DNA of 64,000 nt from assembly GCA_030645915.1 (NCBI GenBank), contig JAUSNO010000011.1:81568-145567 (forward strand). Direction: 5' to 3'. A model generated the notes under the pieces. That model searched no databases and was not told where the DNA came from. It saw only the letters and a program-made list of their open reading frames with translations. Origin of the DNA: Undibacterium sp. GTDB taxonomy: Bacteria > Pseudomonadota > Gammaproteobacteria > Burkholderiales > Burkholderiaceae_D. This document shows positions 9,914 to 19,135 of this stretch, one piece after another. Each line of letters begins with the position of its first letter. Within the stretch, counting starts at the first letter, position 1. Position numbers and translations under genes: made by a program.

Positions 9914-12502
9914 ATGAACATGGCGACCAATGACGCGCCGATTCCTAGCGGATTAACTGCCCAAGCCGCGGCCGAGCGTTTGCTCAGCGAAGGCGGTAAT
10001 GAATTGCCTTCGACCAAGCCACGCAACATAGCGGCGATTGCCTGGAAGGTGGTGTCCGAGCCCATGCTGTTGTTGCTGATTGCCTGTGGCGGCATTTATC
10101 TGCTGCTCGGCGACAAGCATGAGGCCATGGTCTTGCTCGGTTTTGTGTTTGTGATTATCGGCATCACGCTTTTTCAGGAACACAAGACCGAACGCGCTTT
10201 AGAAGCCTTGCGCGACCTTTCCAGCCCGCGGGCGCTGGTGATACGCGATGGCGTGCAGACGCGTATCGCAGGCCGCGAGGTGGTGCGTGGCGACATCATC
10301 ATGCTGTCCGAGGGCGACCGCGTTCCGGCTGACGCTGTCCTATTGTCTTGCATGAATATGACGGTGGATGAATCCTTGCTGACCGGCGAATCTGTGCCCG
10401 TCAGCAAGGCCATTGCCAATCCAGTGCCCGATACCATGGGGCAAGCCGGCGGCGATGCGTTGCCGTTTGTCTTTTCCGGCTCTCTGGTGGTGCAAGGCAA
10501 GGGTAGCGCGCAGGTGCTTTCCATCGGTACGGAAACCGCCATCGGGCAAATCGGCAAGGCATTGTTTGCCGTGGAAGAACAGCCCACCCGCATGCAAAAA
10601 GAAACCGCGCATGTCGTGAAGATAGTTGCCATCGCCGCCGTTGCACTGGCCGTATTTTTAGCAATCTGGTATGGCGCCACACGTGGCGAATGGCTGAATG
10701 GTTTACTGGTTGGCATCACTTTTGCCATGGCCGTTATCCCTGAAGAAATGCCGATAGTGCTGACGCTATTTCTTGGCCTGGGTGCCTGGCGCATCTCCAG
10801 GCAGCGCGTCCTGACCAGGCGCATCCCCGCGATAGAAACCCTGGGGTCGGCAACCGTGCTGTGCGTCGACAAAACCGGCACCCTGACGCAGAACCGCATG
10901 GCGGTGGCGCAGCTTTTTTCCGCCGGCAAGCAACTGGCCTGCGATGAAACGACCCGCGCCCTGCCGGAAGATTTTCATGAGGTGCTGGAATACGCGATAC
11001 TCGCCAGCCACCGCGACCCGTTCGATCCCATGGAAGTGGCGATACAGGAAGCCGGAGTAGCGATGCTGGGGCAGACCGAACATTTGCACGACAGCTGGGG
11101 TCTGGTGAATGAATATCCGCTCTCGAAAGAATTGCTCGCGATGTCGCGCGTATGGGAATCGCAAGACCGCGAACACTACGTGATCGCCAGCAAAGGCGCA
11201 CCGGAAGCCATCGCTGACCTGTGCCATTTATCAGACCAGCAAATCATTGCCCTTACGGCACAAGTCAACCTGATGGCAGGACAGGGACTGCGAGTGCTAG
11301 GCGTGGCCAAGGCCATTTTTTTGGCGCACACGGCTCGGCCGCAGAACTCGACAACCGCAACCGATCAGCTTCCCGAGATTCAGCACGATTTTGATTTTGA
11401 ATTGCTGGGATTAATCGGCCTGGCCGATCCGGTACGGCCCGGTGTCACGGCTGCCATCAAGGAATGCCAGAGCGCAGGCATCCGCGTCATCATGATCACC
11501 GGTGATTATCCGGCCACAGCGCTCAGCATTGCGACGCAGTGCGGCTTGTTTTCTGCCGGTGGCGTGATGAGCGGCGCCGATCTACACAGCCTCAGCGACG
11601 CCCAATTGCAGGGGCGCATACGCGACGTGAATATCTTTTGCCGGGTGGTGCCGGAACAAAAACTGCGTCTGGTCAATGTGCTCAAGAACGCCGGAGAGAT
11701 CGTGGCGATGACCGGCGATGGCGTCAACGATGCCCCGGCGCTGAAGGCAGCCCATATCGGCGTGGCGATGGGCAAACGCGGCACCGACGTGGCGCGTGAA
11801 TCTGCCGCGCTGGTGTTATTGGACGATGATTTTTCGGCGATTGTGGCGGCGGTGAAATTGGGCCGGCGCATTTTTGACAATCTGAGAAAAACCATCAGCT
11901 TCATCATTGCGGCACACGTTCCCGTCATCGGCATGTCGCTTATTCCGGTGATGATGGGGTGGCCCGTCGTGCTGATGCCGGTGCATATTCTGGTATTGCA
12001 ACTGATCATAGATCCGACTTGCTCTCTGGTGTTTGAAGCGGAGACCGAAGAGCCCGATGTCATGCAGCGGGCACCGCGCGCAACCGACGCCAGTATTTTT
12101 GAACGACCTATTCTGCTTTCCGGCGCGCTGCAGGGTCTGGCGCTACTGGCAACGGTACTCGCCATTTTTTGGCTGGCGCGGCAAGCGGGGATTGCCGACG
12201 AACCCGCCAGGGCGCTGGCATTTACTTCCATGGTAGTGGGTAATATCGGCCTGATCTTCATTAACCGCTCGCTGTCACGCAATCTGCTGGAGGCGATCAG
12301 CCTGCCCAATCCGGCCTTATGGCTGGTATGTGGCTCCGCCCTGCTGATACTTGCGGCGTCGTTGCTGGTACCGACGCTGAGCGGCTTGTTTTATTTCGGC
12401 CACCCGGCCGCCATGCCGGTTGCCCTCAGCGCCCTGGCATCGGCCGCATGCATTGCGCTGCTGGCCCTCGTCAAGTCGCGTGGCTATTTGCCCGCCAGCT
12501 GA
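9914..12502 (+). CDS. Cation-translocating P-type ATPase (P2-like)
   Basis: This 862-residue membrane pump has all P-type landmarks in order: LTGES of the actuator domain near residue 157, the phosphorylated Asp in DKTGTLT near 319, and GDGVNDAP of the hinge near 601. M4 carries PEEMP rather than the PEGLP/PEGLA of SERCA-type calcium pumps, and M6 reads IIDPTCSLVFE, so the ion-binding site is not canonical. There are no N-terminal CxxC heavy-metal domains and no CPC motif, which argues against a P1B metal pump. The transported ion is therefore unknown. It appears to be a single-gene unit. Confidence 0.9.
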   Translation: MNMATNDAPIPSGLTAQAAAERLLSEGGNELPSTKPRNIAAIAWKVVSEPMLLLLIACGGIYLLLGDKHEAMVLLGFVFVIIGITLFQEHKTERALEALRDLSSPRALVIRDGVQTRIAGREVVRGDIIMLSEGDRVPADAVLLSCMNMTVDESLLTGESVPVSKAIANPVPDTMGQAGGDALPFVFSGSLVVQGKGSAQVLSIGTETAIGQIGKALFAVEEQPTRMQKETAHVVKIVAIAAVALAVFLAIWYGATRGEWLNGLLVGITFAMAVIPEEMPIVLTLFLGLGAWRISRQRVLTRRIPAIETLGSATVLCVDKTGTLTQNRMAVAQLFSAGKQLACDETTRALPEDFHEVLEYAILASHRDPFDPMEVAIQEAGVAMLGQTEHLHDSWGLVNEYPLSKELLAMSRVWESQDREHYVIASKGAPEAIADLCHLSDQQIIALTAQVNLMAGQGLRVLGVAKAIFLAHTARPQNSTTATDQLPEIQHDFDFELLGLIGLADPVRPGVTAAIKECQSAGIRVIMITGDYPATALSIATQCGLFSAGGVMSGADLHSLSDAQLQGRIRDVNIFCRVVPEQKLRLVNVLKNAGEIVAMTGDGVNDAPALKAAHIGVAMGKRGTDVARESAALVLLDDDFSAIVAAVKLGRRIFDNLRKTISFIIAAHVPVIGMSLIPVMMGWPVVLMPVHILVLQLIIDPTCSLVFEAETEEPDVMQRAPRATDASIFERPILLSGALQGLALLATVLAIFWLARQAGIADEPARALAFTSMVVGNIGLIFINRSLSRNLLEAISLPNPALWLVCGSALLILAASLLVPTLSGLFYFGHPAAMPVALSALASAACIALLALVKSRGYLPAS

Positions 12503-12852
12503 TGCACCCGTACCCAGTAAGGTGTACGTAAGAGTATTTGCGCTAACATCAGCGTTTCCTGATGGAAAGCGTCAATGCACGCACTTTGCCAATAGCCAGT
12601 CTGCATGGCCAGCACACTGCGAGCGGACGAAGAAATTTGCACGCAAAGTGTCGTCACAAGGCACAAAATCCAGATAATTGAATTATTATCAACACATGCG
12701 CAATTGTTGCAAGTCAAAGCAATTTTCAGCGTTTTGTTGCACATTGGCACTAATTATTCATGTAAATGCCTTGTAGTGAATAGTTGATTCACCTATCCTC
12801 AATTAACGTCTGTCAATCAACTCCAATACTAAGAATAGCGAGATAAATCAGC
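12503..12852. other. Intergenic gap before the chemotaxis receptor gene
   Basis: This 350-bp stretch is AT-rich toward its right end and presumably holds the receptor promoter. A short hairpin (CATCAG, loop CGTTTC, CTGATG, about 12546-12565) lacks a T-run. No gene, RNA or clear REP-like copy was recognised. Confidence 0.4.
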
Positions 12853-14376
12853 ATGTTGAATAAATTATTTTCCCCTGGTCTTTGGCTGATGCGGCAATGG
12901 CGGCTGGCCACCAAACTTATTGTTCTGACAGCGCTCCTTATCATGCCCATTGTGCTTATTCTTGCTCAGCACGCCTTGCATATCGAGAGCCCAGCTGCGG
13001 TTTCTGCGGTGCTTTGGCTGTGCGGCATCTGTGGCCTTGTCGCGATCTATTTGCTGACGGCGTTCTATCAAAGTTTTTCGCGTGATCTGGCGCAAGTCAC
13101 GCTGGCCATGAATAAGCTGGTCGAGGGAGACTTGCGTCTGGTGCTGGCAGTCGAAGGTCAGGATGAGCTGGCCGAGCTGGCATCCACCACAAAAAAGATA
13201 GGCGCCTCGGTATCTGCGATGGTGGCGAATGTCAGGAGTAACGCCGCTTTTGTGGCCTATTCAGGCAAAAATCTGGCATCAGGCAACCGCCAGTTATCAG
13301 AACGCACCGAACAGCAGGCATCCAATCTGGAACAGACGGCGGCCAGCGTAGAGCAGTTATCCTCCACCGTACAGGGCAATGCACAGACTGCCAGCGCGGC
13401 CAATACCCAGGCATCAAGCGTGCGAGATATCGCCGACAAAGGGGCTGCCACGATGTCAAAGGCCATCGCGTCAGTAGAGGCGATTCAGGACAGCACCAAG
13501 CGCATGGATGAGATCGTCGGCGTCATCGACGGCATCGCATTTCAGACCAATATCCTTGCGCTGAATGCCGCGGTAGAAGCGGCGCGGGCGGGTGAATCCG
13601 GGCGTGGTTTTGCGGTCGTCGCCAGTGAAGTCAGATCGCTGGCGCAGCGCTCAGCCGATTCAGCCAAAGAGATCCGGCAGCTGATTGGCGCCTCATCGAC
13701 ATTGGTGGCCAGCAGCGTACAAAATATCCGCGTAGCCGGCGGCAATATCACCGACATCGTCGCCGGCATTCGCGATGTGGCGAACAACATGTCACAGATA
13801 TCCAACTCCAGTGCGGAACAAAGCCTGGGCTTGAGCGAAATCACCACCGCCATGCGTCAGCTTGATGAAATCACGCAAAGCAACGCCCACATGGTGGATA
13901 ACGCGGTGACGCAGGCCAGCAATCTTGAAGAAAGGGCGTTAACGCTGGTCGAAGCGGTGGCCATGTTCAAGCTGCAGCAGGGCTCGGCGGAAGAAGCGGT
14001 TGCCATGGTGGCACGCGCGATGGCTCATCGAAAGCGTAGCGCATCGACTGCCAATTTTTTACGTGACATCACCAATCCGTCGCAAGGGTTTTATGATCGC
14101 GACATGTACATCTTTGTGCTCGACCGCAAGGGCACTTACCTTGCCTTCGGCGGCAACCCGGCCAAATGCGGAACCAGAGTGCAGGATATCGCCGGCATCA
14201 ACGGCGCGGGTTTGCTTGCAGACATATTTGCGCAGGCAGAGTATGAGCCGGGCTGGGTCGAATATGACATCAACAACCCGGTAACTGGCCAGGTGCAATC
14301 GAAAATGTCGTATGTGCGCATGCTCGACGATCTGGCAATTGGCTGCGGCGTCTACAAAAATTTCACGGCCAGCTAA
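12853..14376 (+). CDS. Methyl-accepting chemotaxis protein with a C-terminal Cache-like sensor
   Basis: The 507-residue protein has two membrane helices (about 20-42 and 52-72) separated by only a short loop, so it lacks a periplasmic sensor. A HAMP-like segment and a complete signalling domain follow, with the hairpin tip [19 protein letters not shown] near residue 220. After the signalling domain, residues about 400-505 form a single-Cache-like module ([22 protein letters not shown], then [10 protein letters not shown]). The sensor therefore lies at the C-terminus and in the cytoplasm, an arrangement seen in several Burkholderiales receptors. The ligand is unknown. It is convergent with the TlpA-like gene. 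Confidence 0.92.
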   Translation: MLNKLFSPGLWLMRQWRLATKLIVLTALLIMPIVLILAQHALHIESPAAVSAVLWLCGICGLVAIYLLTAFYQSFSRDLAQVTLAMNKLVEGDLRLVLAVEGQDELAELASTTKKIGASVSAMVANVRSNAAFVAYSGKNLASGNRQLSERTEQQASNLEQTAASVEQLSSTVQGNAQTASAANTQASSVRDIADKGAATMSKAIASVEAIQDSTKRMDEIVGVIDGIAFQTNILALNAAVEAARAGESGRGFAVVASEVRSLAQRSADSAKEIRQLIGASSTLVASSVQNIRVAGGNITDIVAGIRDVANNMSQISNSSAEQSLGLSEITTAMRQLDEITQSNAHMVDNAVTQASNLEERALTLVEAVAMFKLQQGSAEEAVAMVARAMAHRKRSASTANFLRDITNPSQGFYDRDMYIFVLDRKGTYLAFGGNPAKCGTRVQDIAGINGAGLLADIFAQAEYEPGWVEYDINNPVTGQVQSKMSYVRMLDDLAIGCGVYKNFTAS

Positions 14377-14401
14377 AGACTCGTTAGCGACCGTGCTTTA
14401 G
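14373..14401. terminator. Possible bidirectional terminator between convergent genes
   Basis: CTAAAGACTCG and CGTGCTTTAG form an imperfect stem of about 10 bp around a short loop, located between the stop of the chemotaxis receptor gene and the stop of the convergent TlpA-like gene. T-runs are poor. Confidence 0.4.
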
Positions 14402-14412
14402 TCAATCACGTG

Positions 14413-14934
14413 TTAAATCGCCAGTTCTTTTTCCAGCAGATTATGCAATTCGGCGAACGACGGCTGACCGACATAACGCTTGACGATCTTGCCTTGCTTG
14501 TCGATCACAAACGTGGTCGGGGTGAGCTTGACGTCACCAAAGGATTGCGCCAGCTTACCCTGCACATCAAGCGCCACATGAAACGGTAGCTGACGGGTCT
14601 CGACAAAGTTAAGCACGTAATTGGGCGGGTCATAGCTCATCGCTACCGCGACAAATTCCAAACCTTGCGCGTGATATTTATTGTAGGTTGCCATCATCTG
14701 CGGCATCTCGGCGACGCAAGTGCTGCAAGAGGTCGCCCAGAAATTCACCAGAACGACTTTGCCGCGCAAACTTTGGGCGCTGATCTTATCTCCCTTGAGA
14801 TTGACGTAAGTCACATCAGGCGCTGGCTGCCGGCCAGATAATGACTGATAAAACAACACTGCCAGCGTCACCAATAGCGCGCCGGCAATGACTGCAAAAA
14901 TCATGAACTTACGAGGAGATGAGGGTGCTAGCAT
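14413..14934 (-). CDS. TlpA-like membrane-anchored thioredoxin-fold protein
   Basis: This 173-residue protein has one N-terminal membrane helix (about 10-30) and a periplasmic thioredoxin fold of the TlpA/ResA/redoxin type. The active site is FWATSCSTC (Cys70, Cys73). The usual Pro between the cysteines is replaced by Thr, which should alter redox potential. The cis-Pro loop LTPTTFVID is present. Such proteins reduce disulfides, for instance during cytochrome c maturation. ATG at 14934 is preferred because the frame upstream lies entirely within an inverted-repeat element that begins 5 bp before it. Confidence 0.87.
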   Translation of the reverse strand: MLAPSSPRKFMIFAVIAGALLVTLAVLFYQSLSGRQPAPDVTYVNLKGDKISAQSLRGKVVLVNFWATSCSTCVAEMPQMMATYNKYHAQGLEFVAVAMSYDPPNYVLNFVETRQLPFHVALDVQGKLAQSFGDVKLTPTTFVIDKQGKIVKRYVGQPSFAELHNLLEKELAI

Positions 14935-14938
14935 AGTG

Positions 14939-15175
14939 ATCCTAGAAACGGCAGTTGGACGGGCATGAGTGTGCATTTTTTCGGCTTCCCAGCAAGACGC
15001 GACGAGGCGCAACCTTCACGTTGCAACGAGAAGCAACGAAGCTGGGGAGTCGAAAAAGTGTGCAATCAGGTTCGTAGCGGTCTCACCGAAATGGTGACGG
15101 TACAAATAGTCACATTTTTAAATAAACTCAAAAAGTTATCGAAGCTAACAAGCGGTCAACTGCCGTTTCTAGGAT
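14939..15175. mobile_element. MITE-like inverted-repeat element, 237 bp
   Basis: Perfect 19-bp terminal inverted repeats (ATCCTAGAAACGGCAGTTG at 14939-14957 and its complement at 15157-15175) bound a 237-bp non-coding segment. An inner, imperfect inverted repeat lies at 14971-14993 and 15041-15064 (about 18 of 23 pairs). The left end is 5 bp from the tlpA-like start codon, so the element must supply or carry that gene's promoter and ribosome binding site. No transposase is encoded; a clear target-site duplication was not found. Confidence 0.7.
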
Positions 15176-15302
15176 AATGCCCATACAAATTTCAGTGCGC
15201 CATTATAAGGCTGAAATAAGGCGGCACGCGCGATTGAATGTCCGGCCCAAACCGGAACTTAATATAGCTCAGTAATCTACTGCCACAATCAACGGACACA
15301 CC

Positions 15303-16487
15303 ATGCTCACTACCCTGCGACAACTGCCAAAAAGTATCTGGGTGCTAGGCCTGGTCAGCATGTTCATGGATATCTCGTCCGAAATGATCCACAGCCTGCT
15401 GCCCTTGTTTATGGTCGGCACGCTTGGCGCATCCACCCTGACAGTGGGTCTGATCGAAGGCGTCTCGGAAGCCATGACGATGGTGGTCAAGGTGTTTTCC
15501 GGCAGCTTGAGGGATTATCTTGGCAAGCGTAAGTGGCTGGCGGTCGCGGGCTATGCGCTCAGCGCCTTTACCAAGCCGCTGTTTGCCGTAGCGCCGGGGA
15601 TCGGGCTGGTATTCGCGGCGCGGCTGGCAGACCGCATCGGCAAAGGCATACGGGGCGCACCGCGCGACGCCCTGATCGCCGACATCACTCCCGCCGGATC
15701 ACGCGGCGCAGCGTTTGGCTTGCGCCAGTCGCTCGACACCCTGGGCGCCTTTATCGGCCCCTTGCTGGCGGTAGGCTTGATGCTGTTATGGGCCAACGAT
15801 TTCAGAAAAATTTTCTGGATAGCGGTGATCCCCGCCATGCTCGCCGTGGCCCTGCTGATCTTCGGGGTGACGGAGCCAGATCCGCAACAAAAAACCAAGC
15901 CGGGCAACCCCATCAGCAGACACAACCTGCAACGCCTGGGATTTGATTATTGGTGGGTAGTCGCCGTTGGCGCCATCTTCACGCTGGCCCGATTCAGTGA
16001 AGCTTTTTTAGTCTTACGGGCGCAGCAGGTAGGCGTGCCATTAGCCTTGGTACCGCTGGTCATGGTCGCGATGAATCTGGTGTACGCCGCCTGCGCCTAT
16101 CCATTTGGACAATTATCGGACAAGGTCAATCGCGTGGCATTGCTGGCCGCAGGCTTGCTGGTGCTGATCCTGGCCGATCTGGCGCTGGCCTACAGCACCC
16201 ACTGGTCAGCCTTGCTGCTGGGCGTCGCCTTGTGGGGCGTACACATGGGGATGACACAAGGCTTGCTGGCGGCCATGGTGGCAGCCACCGCGCCAGCCGA
16301 TCTACGCGGCACGGCATTCGGATTTTTCTACCTGATGAGCGGCGTCGCGCTGCTCATCGCCAGCACCGTGGCGGGCATGCTGTGGGACAGCTACGGCGCC
16401 GCATTCACCTTTTACGCGGGTGCCGGATTTTGCGTATTGACCCTGATCGCTCTGCTGACCGCACCGCATGCGCCAGAGAACGCATAG
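15303..16487 (+). CDS. MFS transporter
   Basis: The 394-residue protein has about 12 hydrophobic segments. The loop between helices 2 and 3 reads GSLRDYLGKRKW, matching the MFS G-x-(L)xD-xx-G-(R/K) signature, and DRIGKGIRGAPRDALI near residues 110-125 is typical of a widespread proteobacterial MFS subfamily. The substrate is not known; annotation as a drug exporter would be a guess. A group II intron begins about 75 bp downstream of the stop. Confidence 0.9.
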   Translation: MLTTLRQLPKSIWVLGLVSMFMDISSEMIHSLLPLFMVGTLGASTLTVGLIEGVSEAMTMVVKVFSGSLRDYLGKRKWLAVAGYALSAFTKPLFAVAPGIGLVFAARLADRIGKGIRGAPRDALIADITPAGSRGAAFGLRQSLDTLGAFIGPLLAVGLMLLWANDFRKIFWIAVIPAMLAVALLIFGVTEPDPQQKTKPGNPISRHNLQRLGFDYWWVVAVGAIFTLARFSEAFLVLRAQQVGVPLALVPLVMVAMNLVYAACAYPFGQLSDKVNRVALLAAGLLVLILADLALAYSTHWSALLLGVALWGVHMGMTQGLLAAMVAATAPADLRGTAFGFFYLMSGVALLIASTVAGMLWDSYGAAFTFYAGAGFCVLTLIALLTAPHAPENA

Positions 16488-16561
16488 GAGCAATCCAGGA
16501 CAAGGGGGTGACGACCGCAGCCAAATCACATGCGCGTCACTGATCTCATCTGCTGGTCGCG

Positions 16562-18354
16562 GTAGGGACGGAAGTTACCTCCCGCCCCCCGCACAGATCC
16601 CTGCGAGCGGCACTACCGCACAAGGCTCCTGCCTTGGGTGGATAACGCCAAACCGTTGGTTTGGATACGGATGAGTATTACGATAAGCTGGAATGTAGCG
16701 ATTTACCAAACGATTAAACCGTTCCCAGGACAAGCGATGTCGCTGGCTGCGCCGTTTTAGCATGCGCCGCCATGCGCGACATACTTCGCTTCTGAAGCTG
16801 CATAGCCGATACGAATTTCCGGGTACGGCAAAGTAGTTGAAGTAGCCTCGCACTACGCTTCCCAGCCATTTTCCAACGGTCGGGATGTCGTCGTGCATTT
16901 TCTTTCGCAACTTCGCCCGGATCGCCTTGAGCGTTGCTCGCATGCGCTTCTTGACCGTCACGCGCACAATTTCAAACCAGCCCTTGCGGTTCTTGCCGCA
17001 GTAATGCGTGAAGCCCAGAAAGTCAAATGTCTCCGGCTTTCCTTGTCCACGCCGGGTTCGGTTCTTTTGGGCGTAACGGCCAAATTCGATGAGGCGCGTT
17101 TTGTCGGGATGGAGCGCTAAACCGAACTTTGCCATGCGTTCCTGCAAAGCTGCCAGATAGCGCTGGGCATCGTCCTTGCGCTCAAACCCGGCCACGCTGT
17201 CATCGGCATAGCGCACGAGCGTGACTTGTCCTGTGGCGTGTCTTTGCCTCCATTGTTGTGCCCAGAGGTCTTGCACATAGTGGAGGTAGATGTTCGATAA
17301 GAGCGGCGAAATCACTGCGCCTTGCGGGGTGCCCCTTTCGGCAGCAATTCTTTTGCCCTCGTCGATCACGCCCGCTTTGAGCCATTTGCCAATGAGCCTG
17401 AGTAGTCTTTGATCCGCTATCCGGTGTTCTAAGAACCGCATCAGCCAGTCGTGGTTGATGTTGTCGAAGAACCCGATGATGTCGGCATCGAGTATCCAGC
17501 TTACTTGGCGACTCATGATTCCGACGTACAGGGCGTCCAGCGCATGGTGCTGGCTTTTCCCTTGCCGGAATCCGTAAGAGAATCCAAGAAATTGCTCTTC
17601 ATAGATCGTACTGAGGACTTTAACGACGGCCTGTTGCACGATCTTGTCTTCCAGCGCGGCGATTCCCAGTGGACGCAATTGGCCGTCCGCTTTGGGGATA
17701 TACACGCGCCTTGACGCTTGTGCCCGATAGCTGCCCAGATGAATCTCACTGTGCAGTTCGTGTACGCGCGTGTAGAGCGTTTTCTCGTAGTCTGTCCATG
17801 ACACGCCGTCTATACCTGTGGCCGCGTTGCGCTTGAGATCATAGAAACTTTCCACCAATAACGCTGGCGTTATGTGGTGCAGCAGTGCCGTGAATTTCAT
17901 CCGCTGGTCTTTCCTGGCGGCTTGACGCAGGCCTTCCATTCCCATCGACGCAGGTGCCCAGCTCTGTGTCTGGTCTGCGGGCGAATGGTCGGCCTTCCCC
18001 TTGGCTACGCCCCTTTCCTCCACCATCTCCGCCGCTCCCGCTTTGTTCGATGGCTTCTCAGGTACTACGGGCGTATCCGACTTCTCGGCAGCGTTTATGG
18101 CGACATGGTGGCTTGCGCCTTCTTCGCCCAGCCCACGCTGTTCTGTGGGCACTGCCGAGATCTCCCAGCTTCTGTGCAGATTGCTTCCCGACATGCGCAG
18201 GGTCTCCGACTGCGTGGGATCAGAGCATGGCTTGCGATTACCGTCATGCTCCATGTGGCTTTCCGAATTAGTTAACATCGTCAGCATCCCAAATCCTTGA
18301 TTTCGCAGCTCAATGGCTGGCCTGTCGGTGTCCCCTGTCAACGCTTCGCCACAC
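16562..18354 (-). mobile_element. Group II intron (about 1.8 kb, reverse transcriptase-encoding, endonuclease-lacking)
   Basis: The 5' end is placed at GTGTGGCG (first base 18354) by the GTGYG rule and the 3' end near 16562 after CCCTAC. Domain V is visible at 16596-16628 on the minus strand: it starts GAGCC, closes with GGGATC and has a two-base bulge in its 3' strand. Domain VI follows as GGGAG, loop GTAA, CTTCC. About 330 bases precede the encoded protein, so domains I-III are compact. The orientation is opposite to the downstream cassette genes. Boundaries are inferred from motifs and were not verified by alignment. Confidence 0.8.
16575..18026 (-). CDS. ltrA: Group II intron reverse transcriptase/maturase
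   Basis: The protein combines a reverse transcriptase and a maturase and helps the intron splice and retrotranspose. RT motifs are intact: RRVYIPKADGQLRPLGI, then ADIIGFFDNINHDW, RGTPQGAVISPLLSNIYLH and the catalytic YADD (18341-based residues 378-381). Domain X follows (WLGSVVRGYFNYFAVPGN). There is no HNH endonuclease domain. The frame is open from 18341, but the first ~105 codons overlap intron RNA domains and do not resemble RT, so ATG at 18026 is preferred. The frame reads on through domain V and stops inside domain VI, so the last ~20 residues are probably incidental. Confidence 0.93.
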   Translation of the reverse strand: MVEERGVAKGKADHSPADQTQSWAPASMGMEGLRQAARKDQRMKFTALLHHITPALLVESFYDLKRNAATGIDGVSWTDYEKTLYTRVHELHSEIHLGSYRAQASRRVYIPKADGQLRPLGIAALEDKIVQQAVVKVLSTIYEEQFLGFSYGFRQGKSQHHALDALYVGIMSRQVSWILDADIIGFFDNINHDWLMRFLEHRIADQRLLRLIGKWLKAGVIDEGKRIAAERGTPQGAVISPLLSNIYLHYVQDLWAQQWRQRHATGQVTLVRYADDSVAGFERKDDAQRYLAALQERMAKFGLALHPDKTRLIEFGRYAQKNRTRRGQGKPETFDFLGFTHYCGKNRKGWFEIVRVTVKKRMRATLKAIRAKLRKKMHDDIPTVGKWLGSVVRGYFNYFAVPGNSYRLCSFRSEVCRAWRRMLKRRSQRHRLSWERFNRLVNRYIPAYRNTHPYPNQRFGVIHPRQEPCAVVPLAGICAGGGR

Positions 18355-18457
18355 GCCTCGCGACGTGTAACGCATGACTCGGGGTCAGAGTGATTCGCCT
18401 ATCTTCCCTGTATTGAACTTCCATCAACTACAATCTGCCAGCTTTTGCTGGCGCACC

Positions 18458-18747
18458 AACTATTCAGCTCGCAATGAAAACTCCCTCGCCCGCTTGCGGG
18501 AGAGGGCGGGGGGCGTAGCAGGGAATTTGGATGGCATGCCAACCACCTGCGTAGCAATATTCGCCTGCAAGCGAATATGCGCCCTGCAAGGGAGGGTGCT
18601 TGAGCAACGTTTGCTTTCAATTACCTGATGCGCTTAACACCATGAGAAATCAAACATTGTGCCAATTTGAAGCACCCTCATCCCAACCCATTTCATCCCA
18701 ACTCGCCACAAGCGGGAGAAGGGCTTAATCTAGCGAGCTGAATAGTT
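18458..18747. mobile_element. MITE-like inverted-repeat element, 290 bp
   Basis: Perfect 15-bp terminal inverted repeats (AACTATTCAGCTCGC at 18458-18472 and its complement at 18733-18747) flank a non-coding segment. ACC occurs immediately outside both ends and may be a 3-bp target duplication. Inside is a GC-rich hairpin (CCCTCGCCCGC, then GCGGGAGAGGG near 18483-18508), with a degenerate second copy near the right end. No transposase gene is present. Confidence 0.65.
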
Positions 18748-18756
18748 ACCATCTGT

Positions 18757-19063
18757 TGCAAATTCTAAAAACCACCCCTGCCACCACGCAATGTTCATGC
18801 GCCTTCCCAGCCTATCTGGCCTGCAAGGCGCATGGATAGGGCGCTCCGCCTAGGGCGTGCTGGGCATGCCATCAACGTAAAAACGAATGCCATCGCTTTG
18901 CGTGGCGACAGCCGCGAGCCGAAATAGATTTCAATACCATTAATTTTGTTGATAAAATAAAAACAAATAGCCGCACCTCTTTGGTCGATTTTGTTAAGCC
19001 TCTTGTGTTCGAGGCATTACGGATTTGAACTAGGCGCCATCAGGCTTTCCAGAGAAATGAAAG
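18757..19063 (+). repeat. Direct repeat B, copy 1 (about 300 bp)
   Basis: From TGCAAATTCTAAAAA to AGAGAAATGAAA this segment aligns with 20334-20635, with several small indels and substitutions. Each copy contains a REP-like palindrome at its left end, then an AT-rich stretch (TTGTTGATAAAATAAAAAC) and a GCCTC/GAGGC hairpin, and each stands just upstream of a small membrane protein gene. It may act as a promoter region for those genes; that is inference. Confidence 0.8.
18786..18842. repeat. REP-like palindromic repeat, copy 2
   Basis: Arms CGCAATGTTCATGCGCCTT and AAGGCGCATGGATAGGGCG pair imperfectly around a GGCCTGC core. It lies inside direct repeat B, copy 1. Confidence 0.75.
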
Positions 19064-19135
19064 CTATGCCCTGGTTTTTTGGCTATCTGTCATTTGACCC
19101 ATTTGCAGCTTAAAACAAGATCGCAGGAAGAACTG

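Noticed and set aside
12541..12600. CGCACTTTGCC...GGCCAGCACACTGCG considered as a seventh REP-like copy
   Set aside because: The arms do not contain CATGCG/CGCATGG and pair poorly.
18026..18341. N-terminal ~105-residue extension of the intron reverse transcriptase as a real domain
   Set aside because: The sequence overlaps intron RNA domains and does not resemble any protein domain; an internal ATG gives the normal RT length.
18479..18509. GC-rich inverted repeat considered as a CRISPR repeat
   Set aside because: There is only one good copy and one degenerate copy, with no regular spacing or spacers; it belongs to the 290-bp inverted-repeat element.
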